From contig OX638370.1 in assembly GCA_951812925.1 (NCBI GenBank), forward strand, positions 46,007,948 through 46,071,947: a stretch of 64,000 nucleotides of DNA, in the 5' to 3' direction. How positions within the stretch are numbered: the stretch's first letter is position 1; every line of letters begins with the position of its first letter. The position numbers and the translations under genes are program-made. The stretch is from Calliopum simillimum. Taxonomy: Eukaryota; Arthropoda; Insecta; Diptera; Lauxaniidae. Under the pieces are notes generated by a model, which was not told where the DNA came from, did not search any database, and was given only the letters and a program-made list of their open reading frames with translations. This document shows positions 55,400-64,000 of the stretch, piece by piece.

Positions 55400-55622
55400 G
55401 AATTTCGAGATATCCGTGCTTGAAGCTGAGAAAGCGCTCTTTTCAATCTTGCGGTGTAGTTCTAGGAGATGGTCTATTTTAATTCTTTTGATGGCATCAA
55501 ATAGCCCTAATCTTACCTATCAAACCATACCTTCAAAATTTTTCAATTGGACCCTTACTTTCCGAGTTATCACTCTTTGAAATAAGGGCATATTTTCCCC
55601 ATTTAAAAATTTATGGGGAAAA
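55400..55622. repeat. Module shared with the 1.8-kb repeat and the 37-kb foldback
   Basis: Words GAGATATCCGTGCTTGAAGCTGAG, TTCTTTTGATGGCATCAAATAGC and TTTCCGAGTTATCACTCTTTG match, in order, those at 37380-37560, 43460-43640 and 62715-62890. It is non-coding. Confidence 0.55.
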
Positions 55623-55634
55623 AGTCTCCCTTAA

Positions 55635-55790
55635 CGACCATAGGGACACATATGTCCCAGAAAATTCCAGAAAAACCGTTAACATTTTTTGAATTTTCAT
55701 TTGAAAATATGTTTTCTGCACGCCCAATAGACCATTATAAATAGCTAACATGGTTGCATAAGCTCCCAATTCCTTACGGTCCTGAAAAGG
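55635..55790. mobile_element. piggyBac-type MITE 2
   Basis: TTAA at 55631-55634 and 55791-55794 bounds a 156-bp unit. It starts CGACCATAGGGACACATATG and ends with a complement like the ends of the 49392 element (ACGGTCCTGAAAAGG versus ATGGTTCTGAAAGGG). The left terminal CCCTTT is missing. Confidence 0.6.
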
Positions 55791-55811
55791 TTAAAATAGA
55801 TTCATTGATTA

Positions 55812-56061
55812 CACAGGCCCACAAAAAAAAAAAGTGCCATGCGCGAAAGATCAGACCACCAGACACCAGATTAGCAATGTTGGTTCGCGTTTTTTCAGAA
55901 ACCAGCAAAAATCAGTAATTTTCAGCATTATTGTTGATTTCGAAAAAAACGCGAACCAACTTCGCTATTCTGGCACCATATTCGGATTCAGCGATCCCGA
56001 AAACATAAAGTTCAGGTGGTCTGATCTTTCGCGCATGGTACTTTTTTTTTGTGGGCCTGTG
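55812..56061. mobile_element. 250-bp foldback MITE with CACAGGCCCAC ends, TTA duplication
   Basis: CACAGGCCCACAAAAAAAAA starts at 55812 and its complement ends at 56061. TTA lies at 55809-55811 and 56062-56064. Arms pair through CCATGCGCGAAAGATCAGAC and CAATGTTGGTTCGCGTTTTT over about 110 bp each. The ends resemble those at 15311 and 37264, which suggests one superfamily; a TWA duplication would fit Harbinger. Confidence 0.85.
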
Positions 56062-56924
56062 TTACTTTTTGAAAAGAGGTCAAAAAACGGTACAATTGAA
56101 AAAAACATAACAAACCAAAACAAAACTACTCATTTTCAATTAATTTGTTCAAGCTTAATCCGAGTCCGATCTTAGAATTGCTCTATCACTTATAGTTTTT
56201 GAGATATTCTAGCCTAAAAGTTCAGAAACACGATAATTGAGTTAAGTAGTGAATGCACGGAATTTTTTTACTCTTTTCTACTAAATCGCTTAGAACTATT
56301 TTTCGTCTTCAAAATAAGCTATGATTTGGTAATGTGTGGCTTTTTTTTAAAGTTATGACCATTTAAAAATTAGAGATGTGCCCTTTTCGAAATTGATTTT
56401 AAACGGACATAGCTTTTTCTCCAACTTAGAGACCCGATATGAATACCATTCTTACACATCACATGTGCCTATATGCGAAGATGGAAAAAACGTGAAAAAG
56501 TTAATATCGAAAAAATTCGGAGATGTGACCTTTTCGAAATTGGTCATTCAATTATACCTTGCAAAAAACACGCACAAAATGATATGAGTATCTCTGAAAC
56601 TTGATTCATTAGTTGAACATATCGATTTAGCACAAGAATTTATTTGAAAAAGTTTATTTTGATTAGAAAAAGTTTATATTAGCTGTGTTTCTTTTGACGC
56701 GTATATATAATTAGCAAAATATTTGTATGAAGCGATAGTTGGCGATAGCAAGCGTCGCTTAGATCATAATTGAGGATAAAAGCCAGTGCTGCGCATCAAA
56801 GATGAGTATTTATCGATAAATTTCAAACAAAAATACCAAAAAAAAAAAAAAACAAAACGTTAAAAGAATTGATTCTAAAAATGGTAGAGCAAGATAAAAG
56901 GTAAATTACAATAAGTTATATTAA
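56062..56924. other. No gene; one repeat-related block
   Basis: A tract at 56160-56230 (GAATTGCTCTATCACTTATAG, GAGATATTCTAGCCT) is related to the ends of the 38.2-39.4-kb arms. GTGACCTTTTCGAAATTG at 56525 also occurs in similar form at 56385 and near 49130. Nothing codes. Confidence 0.45.
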
Positions 56925-57570
56925 ACTCGTTTAAATTGTTAAACTCGTTTAACTATGAAATGACTTTCAGTGAGAGTTTAACAGCGGGTGGCTACAAAAA
57001 AATTTTATTGCAGGTTTTCAATTATTGGCGTTTGGCCACCACAACGGTTGGATTACATCAACGCTTAGCAAGTGCATTGTGATCAAGTCGAAATGCGGTC
57101 CGCGAAAAATATCATGTAAACCTTGATCGGGAATTACTAAAGCAATTGCGTCGCAATCGCGATGAAGAAGCTGATTGAATGAAAAATGTACCCAGTTGGG
57201 AGGTTGGTACCTGGTATACGGAGCCAGTGTCAAAGCTTTGCTCAAAGGCATCTTGGTTGCTCCAATGTTTAAGCAATTTTCTGGTCATAATGATTGGAAA
57301 TCATATGCAGAACGTGATTTCATTAAATAGTGGTCAAAAGTGAAGTTTGTGAATTTTTTATTTTCCAATAAATTCTTCTTTTTCAAATTACGGATTTTTT
57401 TTATTCATTTATTTATTTGTTTTTTTTTTCGTTTTTTTTTTATAAAATATAACGGCAAATATCGTTCAGTTAAACTGAGTTTAAACTACGTTTAACATTC
57501 ACTGAAAAACTCGTTCCTGAGTTTAAATTTAGTTTAAACCAGAAAATGAGTTAAACTTGCACTGAAAAAC
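56925..57570. repeat. Possible DNA element with CAGTG..AGTTTAAC ends
   Basis: TTTCAGTGAGAGTTTAAC at about 56966-56983 and, inverted, GTTAAACTTGCACTG at about 57549-57563 are surrounded by many GTTTAAAC/AGTTTAA words on both sides. Between them a 77-codon minus-strand ORF (57018-57251) contains HRDCDAIALVIPDQGLHDIF, which I do not recognise. The element call is weak. Confidence 0.4.
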
Positions 57571-58113
57571 TGGCCCTTAATTTATTAAACGAAAATTAAG
57601 AATGAAATCCTAATTTTTATTTGTAGCAAGCGCAAGAAGTGGATGGCTTGCGGTCAAAAGATTGAAAACCTAGAAAAGAATTTATATACAATACTTATCA
57701 TGTATAAAAAATTATGAACTATACGTTAATTTTTTACCACTTCGTCTGTTGAATATTTTATTTTTAAATAAATAGTATGCAAATATTTTCCTCAGCTGAT
57801 ATCTTGTTGGATTCTTTTTAGTTTGTTGATATTCAATTGTTTTATGTATTTTTGTTTTTCGTCAGCTTTCAAATTTTTGTCAGTGCTGCCAAAATTTCAA
57901 TTGTTATATTTAATTGCAGATGCGCGTTTTTTTGTCACAAATATACAATTATATATACGCGTGAAAAGAAACACGCCTATTGATTCAAAAAAAGATCTAT
58001 TTGGTGTGGAAAAGGTTCAAATAGGAGTGAAGGGTAAATTTTATCGGATTTAAGGTTAAGGTGAAATTTAGTGCATAAGACATTTTCTAATAAATTTTTT
58101 TTGTTTTGTTTTT
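57571..58113. other. No gene seen
   Basis: AT-rich spacer without supported features. Confidence 0.45.
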
Positions 58114-58808
58114 ATACCCTACACCCAGGGTATATTCACTTTTTCCTTCCGTTTGTAACGCAAAGAAGGAGGCGTGGCAGGTATAGAAAAGTTGTATGTT
58201 CTTGATCATCGTCACCTCCTAAGTCGATATAGCCATGTCCGTCTGTCTGGCTGGCTGGCTTGCTGGCTGGTTGGCTGTCCGTCTGTGGAAATATTTTTTA
58301 CGGGAAAACTACGCAAGATAATTCGATGAAATTTGGTAAAGTGGATTTGCCGTTAACTCGAGAGATTGAAAATGAGCAAAATCGGTCAACGGACACGCCT
58401 ACCGCCCATACAAAAAATATATTCAAAATACAATTTTTAGAGTATTTTTCACGAAAATGAAACCACAATAAACATAAATACTAGGAATGGTTAGCGCAAG
58501 CTTTGGGCAAAAATTAGAGGGCGTGGCACCTCCCATATATGCAAAAGTTTCAAAACGTCATACTGAAAGAGTTTTTTGTGATAATTCAACTAAATTTCAC
58601 TCAAACACTTAGAACTATAAACGCAAGCTCCTAGGGAAAACTGGATGAATTCGGACAAGAGGGCGTGGCACCCTCGATGTAAGCAAATTTGCAAAACGCT
58701 ATACTTAAAGCGTTTTTTGACGCAATCCAACTAAATTGCACACAGATACTAAGAGCTATGAAACCTTCCATATAAGCAAAATTTTTGAAATACTGCAGTG
58801 TAGGGTAT
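58114..58808. repeat. Dispersed repeat with ATACCCTACA ends
   Basis: ATACCCTACA at 58114 and TGTAGGGTAT ending at 58808 are inverted. The interior has a GTCCGTCTGTCTGGCTGGCT microsatellite-like tract and several GGCGTGGCA(C) words, like those in the 1.8-kb repeats. This layout is common for repeats of fly genomes. It has no coding capacity. Confidence 0.6.
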
Positions 58809-58979
58809 TTAATGTTTGCCCAGTCCAAAGGTAACACCCTTACAAGTTTTTGTTATTTATTTCGGTGAATTCATACATATTCATGGTTTTTATTTAATAT
58901 AAATTTATCTTAAAATTATACCAACACATAAGGAAGCACAGCACAAGAAGGAACTTATATTAATTATTTTCTTAGCTGA

Positions 58980-59480
58980 GACTGACTTACAGGCATTAAC
59001 TGACAATGCTACAGCTGGAGCAATTGGAGATACTTAGAGAGCAATTTTTTTGCAAAAGAAAAACTAAAAATTTTTAAGTTGTGCGCTAACTTAACTTTTT
59101 TTTTAATTTGATAATAAAAAATTAACTGGCAACACTGCAGACGGAGAAATTGGGGATCCCTAGGGAGCAATTTTTTAGCAAAAAAATATATGCATGAAAA
59201 CTCAAAGTTGCGCGCTGCCTATTTTTTATTTTCAAAATATTTCTGGAGCTATTGCCACATTTAAAAGATTGGAGCCTTCTCTATTTGGAGCAAGTGGGGA
59301 GCAATTTTTTAAAACAAAAATATTTAATTAAATACAATATTTCTAAGCGTAATTGCAAGTTGAAAAAAAAAAAAATTTTTAAATTACTTTTAAAAATCAA
59401 AATATTGAATTTTTGGCTAGAGCAATTCTGGATCTTTCGGGAGCATTTAGGGAGCAATTGCTACAAAAAATAAAAACTAA
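58980..59480 (+). repeat. Diverged tandem repeat of about 125-155 bp, four units
   Basis: The words GGAGCAATT or GAGAGCAATTTTTTTGC, each after a GGAGCAATTGGAGAT-like or GATC/GGGA segment, recur near 59038, 59165, 59300 and 59450. The A-rich stretches between them differ in length. Confidence 0.55.
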
Positions 59481-59611
59481 AAAAAGTCAATCTCGCTTGC
59501 CCGCTTAACTCCAATAAACATGTGTGCTCAGTTGAAATTATTGTGTATAGTTTTTAATTGGGGTTTCTTTCTGAACACTGTGAAAAATTTTAAAAATCCG
59601 TCGGGCTGTTT

Positions 59612-60820
59612 TAAAAAAATCTCATTTTGAAAATTGTACTAAAATTTCCATATATCTATCACGAAAAAAATTAAAACCAACAAATAAAACAGAAATAGTA
59701 ATTTTACATGTATTTTTTGATGCTGAAACTGAATCCAGAAGTAGAATTCCGCTAACTTCCCAACAGAAAATTTCGATGCGCATCCCCAAGATGTAATAGC
59801 GATACGCGTCCTTCTCGCATCTAAAGAGCTGATTTGTATGCGCATATTTTCTGCGCTATAGGTAGGCAATGTTGATGAGCATATTTTCTGCGCTTTAGGT
59901 AGGCAATAGGCAGCTTTATTTTTTTGTTTGCTTTTATTATTTTAAATATTTCTTATTTATATTGTCATCCAAAAAGTATCCTAAGAGCATTTCTGGTAGC
60001 GACAGCAAAGCGCATTTAAAGAGCATGTCTGGTAGCGAGAGCGAAGCACATCCAAAGAGCATTTCTGAATGCGAGAGCGATGCGCATCCAAAGAGCATTT
60101 CTGAATGAGAGAGCGATGCGAGAGATGCGCTTCACTGCTGCTTTAGAGCGCTTCAGAAGCGCTATTGATGCGCTCCATTCCCCATTGGGTTGTCAGAACT
60201 TTTAGATATCCTAACATAAATGTGCAAAAAAACACCGTTTTTTGCTAGTGTTGAAGACATACATACAACAAGTTAGGATGGTTTCTGGCCATGAATCTTG
60301 AAACGGTATCTGTCATAGCTTTGGCCTTAAAAACTCATTTTGAATTATTTCAAAGTCTTTATTTTTCTCTGAAATATCCTGAACTGAAATAACGAAATAC
60401 CATGTTTTTTTTCTTCGATTTTTTAACTTTTTAGGCTATAATATTTTGGAAAAAAAAAAAGATATCGATATAATATAAAACGGACCTTTAAGGCAAAAAC
60501 TAGTTCTTTTAAATACCGTATCAAGATTTGTGCCCAGAAACTATCCTAACTTTTTATATAACTTCAAAAATAGCTAAAAACGGTATTTTTTGTACCTTTA
60601 GGTTAGGATAGGTATATCTCAAAATCCTGATAAGTTAGCGCAATAATGACGCCGGGCTCAGATTCAGCATCAAAAAGTAAGTAAAAAAAGTAAAAGTAAA
60701 GTAAAGTAAAATTACTATTTAATTTTTATATTTGTTGGTTTTGTTTTTAGGTTTTTTTCGTTTTATATAGAAATTTTACTACAATTTTCAAAATATGTGA
60801 GATTTTTTAACAACCTCAAA
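59612..60820. mobile_element. Layered inverted-repeat element with TTTTTGATGCTGAA arms
   Basis: ATCTCATTTTGAAAATTGTA, AACCAACAAATA and TTTTTGATGCTGAAACTGAA on the left (59618-59740) pair in reverse order with 60655-60820 on the right. A second pairing inside (ATCCTAACATAAATG...ACCGTTTTTTGC near 60208 with 60560-60612) makes it layered. The arms are well diverged. It also holds the tandem repeats at 59985-60130. Confidence 0.6.
59985..60130 (+). repeat. Tandem repeats of about 33-38 bp (AAAGAGCATTTCTG units)
   Basis: AAGAGCAT(T/G)TCTG starts about every 33-38 bp (59986, 60018, 60055, 60092), each followed by GCGAGAGCGA and GCGCATCC-like words. The array is GC-richer than its surroundings. Confidence 0.8.
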
Positions 60821-61384
60821 TAAAAACTATCCACAAGAATTTCAACTCAGCACGCATGTTTGGATCGAAAGCTCGATTCCACATTTCAAACGACCCGTGA
60901 GGACGTAACATTTTTGTGAATAAAATTAATTGAGGAGTGGAAGCACCAAATGGCCTAAGTAACAGTGCGAAGTAAAAGTAATGTTAGGTGACATTTTGTT
61001 AGAAATGTTAAAATTTGTTTTCTGTTTTCTCGAAAAGTTTACTTGATGGTGTGGAATTGATGGCATTATGTTGAAAAAATGATACCAATTAAATAACCGA
61101 TTATTATGGCTCATAATATATATGACATTACTTTTGCCTCGTACTGGTACTTAGGCCCTTCCACTCTTCATATCATTAATTTTTTTTTTTGGTATCATTA
61201 AAAAAATTAAATGTTTGTACGGCTCATTATTGAACACATGCTTAATTGTTAATCTTTTAGCAAGTTCCTCGTAAACGAATAACGATCAAGTGTGTACGTG
61301 ACCTTTAATTACCTTAACCCTAAAATTAAATTGTCATTTCTCATATATTCAATAGAGTGGCCGTTAAATCTTTCTTTGTTTGTT

Positions 61385-63190
61385 TCAATGCATTAAATCT
61401 TCTCTTCTTATGCGAGATAAAATTGTATGTATGTTTGTTTGTTTGTTTGTTTTTTTTTTACTCAATATTTTTTTCTCGATTTCAATGAAACTTGGTATAG
61501 TGTTAGATATTAGCATACAATGAAGAATGAGCTAGGTTTGAACTTTGTAAATGCTCACCAGAGGGCGTGGCATCGCATTAAATTTTAAATTTGATATGGT
61601 CATAACTCGCAAACCATACAAGATATTTGCATACAATTTGGTGAGAAGGTACGGTTTAATAATGCCTTAAAATAGACAAAAAGGGGGCGGGATCGAAGAA
61701 GTGCCACGCCCACTTTTTAGCCCTTGAAAATTTTGATTCAATATTACTCGAAAACGACTCCAACAATTTTAATTAAAATTTAGGAGAAGTTACGTCTGCA
61801 AACAAGTATTAATATGTAATATGCCGTTATATTGGGAAAACTCGGTGAAGGGCGTGGCACCGCCCACAAAAATATAGTGCGCTATAAAAAGAAAACTACT
61901 AAAGCAATCTTTCTGAATTTAACTATAGGGAGTCTACTTGCTATTAGAAACCTACGACCTGAAAGTAAGCAAAATATCGCCGTTGCGCGTGGAACCTCCC
62001 ATACAAGCAAAATACGTTAAATGCTATTTCTCGCAAATTTTACAAGGTATTTCAGTGAAATTTGGTATGTAGGTACTGCTTAATAATACCTTGTAACAAA
62101 CGAAAAGTAGGCGGAATCGAATAAGTGCCACGCCCACTTCTTAACCCTTGAAAATTTTGATTCATTATTACTCGAAAACGACTCCGACAATTTTGATGAA
62201 AATTTAGGAGCTGTTACGTCTGCAAACAGGTATTAATATGTGATATGCCGTTATATTGGAAAACTCGTTGAAGGGCGTGGCATCGCCCATAAAAATATAA
62301 TGCGCTATAAAAAGAAAACTATTAATGCAATCTTTCTGAATTTAACTATAGGGAGTCTACTTCCTTTTAGACACCTACGACCTGAATGTAGGCAAAATAT
62401 CGATGCGCGTGGAACCTCCCATACAAGTAAAACACATTAAATGCTATTTCTCGCAAATGATACAACATATTTTGATGAAATTTGGTATGCGGATCTGGAT
62501 CAAGAGTATCTAAAGCATAACAAAAAGAAAACTTTGTTTAATAATTGCCACGCCCATTTTTTTATCAAAATAAAAATTTTGGTTCATAACTCAGGCACAA
62601 AAAAAAAATGGAATGAACTGTTTAATTCTTATATGCAGTCTTATGTACATTTTGACGCTAAGTCCGTCTTCATCAGCAGAACTGTCATTATACCTGCAGG
62701 ATTTTTAAATATCCTTGCTTGAAGTTGAAGAAAACGCTGTGTTCAGTTTTATAGCGTAGCTACAAGAAAAGGTAAAATTCTTTTTTATTAATAGCATCGA
62801 ATAGTTACACTCTTCTTTGTCCAAATATCTTTTCGGATTTTTCCTATGGGATTCTCATTTTCCGAGTTATGATCCTTTGAAGATAAGATATTTCAGCCGC
62901 CATACAAAAGACGAAATATTTTGGGTGCGTGCCATATCCCATTTATTTATTTTAGGGCATTCTATTTCACCAAAAAAAAATTTTACTTTTTGATATTTTT
63001 CTATACCATTCGATACTTTCCGAGTTTTTCATATTATTATTCTCAACGGTTTATTTATCATTTTGAAAGCATGACCGTTAGAAGTGAAAAGATACAAGTT
63101 TCATAACAAAAAATAGCTATGAATAAAAACATCGACTAAAATAATAAGCTTAGCAGCGATCGGTCTCCAGGTACTAAACATAAAATGAGG
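61385..63190 (+). repeat. 1.8-kb dispersed repeat, copy 2
   Basis: It is collinear with 42150-43935: CTTCTCTTCTTATGCGAG, units of about 425 bp with ATTACTCGAAAACGACTCC at 61743 and 62168, the CGTCTTCATCAGCAGAAC module at 62663, CATTTATTTATTTTAGGGCATTC at 62940 and GATCGGTCTCCAGGTACT at 63158. GGGCGTGGCACCGCCCAC-type words occur repeatedly. Confidence 0.8.
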
Positions 63191-64000
63191 TATGGTGGTA
63201 AGTCGGCGCCAAATGTCCAAAAAATTACTTCATAATTTTTATGTTGAGCCCATTCAAGATCAAAACTATATTGCAATTCAATTTAAATTTTTATCCGATC
63301 TTCGTTCGCAAGGGCTCAAAATTTTCGTTATAAAATGGGCTTTCTAATTTATAAGGCTTGAACTTTTTAAATTTTTTTTTTGTGCAGAAGAACTTTGCGG
63401 AAGTGAGGCAAATTTATCAAAATTTTAAATCACTGAACAAATAATACATCGGTAGAAACATAATTTAATTGGCTTTGAAGCGAAATATTTTTAGTTGGCA
63501 TCGGACTTGCCGTTCTCTCTGCAGATTAGTCGAAGCAAAGTCTCATTTAGAAAAACTGTTTTTAAGAATACGAACACTAGCGGAAAATTTATTTTTATTT
63601 AATTAAGCACACTCCAAGTAATCGGAATAAATTTGAATCATTCGAATCACAATTTTTCTGTGAAACAGTGGTTATGAGCAGTTTATGTCAAAATACTTAT
63701 TTCACCGACAAAATTCGTTGTTCTCATCAGCAGAAAAAGAACGCAAACGGTAAACGACATCATATTTGGTATGCATAAAGGTGTGAATATGGTCTTCTTT
63801 TAAGCATAATTTTCGCACCGTTATTTGACAGTTTTAAGCAAAGCAACGTTCGATAGTCTCGAAGCGATTTACTCAAAATAATTATTACGACGTGTGTATA
63901 ACATCATACGTTTGACCGCAACCAAAGTTTTATCGGGCAGATAGACCAAAGGACCAATTGGAGCTCAACATAAATATTTCAAAAAATTACGATGGAATTA
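63191..64000. other. No gene seen
   Basis: The first 60 bases resemble the block at 40500-40580 (dispersed repeat end). The rest is AT-rich, with no ORF of note, up to the window edge. Confidence 0.45.

Noticed and set aside
61385..62720. ORFs of 62-93 codons in the 1.8-kb repeat
   Set aside because: They are not conserved in the other copy at 42150-43935.

Overview
The window looks like a piece of a large, transposon-rich genome of a higher fly. It is AT-rich. It has short fly-type introns (one of 60 nt) and GT-AG splice sites. It carries insect-type Jockey/CR1-like, RTE-like, copia, Tc1/mariner, Harbinger, hAT, piggyBac and Helitron-like elements. A tephritid fruit fly is my best guess, but that is inference. 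I found no bacterial features, CRISPR array, rRNA or tRNA.

One host gene is well supported. On the minus strand, six exons between 45900 and 35804 join in frame into a 324-residue STAR/KH RNA-binding protein of the Sam68/KEP1/qkr58E type. Three of its introns are swollen by repeats. Exon 4 (108 nt, frame-preserving if skipped) lies between two long hairpin-forming inverted repeats.

Almost everything else is mobile DNA, much of it nested. 1-9 kb: an RTE scrap, a TA-flanked Tc1/mariner-like element, a Harbinger transposase relic, a 5'-truncated Jockey-like element and the first half of a copia element carrying a Harbinger-type MITE. 9-18.6 kb: a piggyBac-like element with an RTE 3' fragment inside, a MITE, a Helitron-like element, and a retrotransposon remnant broken by an ATTAAATTTAATGAAA-rich foldback and a second foldback. 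Then come a Tc1 relic, another RTE piece and a 33-bp-TIR MITE. 18.6-28.4 kb: copia RT/RNase H, then a CR1/Jockey-like element that received a Mutator-like element near its 3' end, an hAT MITE and a nearly full-length RTE-like element, the last with a 12-bp target duplication. 28.4-35.6 kb: hairpins, a Tc1 element with one internal stop and perfect 26-bp inverted ends, a pogo/Tigger-like element and a mariner relic. 46-64 kb: several inverted-repeat elements, a MITE inserted into its own family, a PHD-finger non-LTR element split by a TA-flanked MITE, two further piggyBac-type MITEs, foldbacks, tandem repeats and one copy of a 1.8-kb repeat whose other copy is in the KH gene.

The transposons show a relative order of insertion but no joint function. 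The coding remnants carry frameshifts, stops or lost catalytic residues. The Tc1 element at 31.4-32.6 kb is closest to intact. Clade names for decayed elements rest on motifs read by eye, without database searches.
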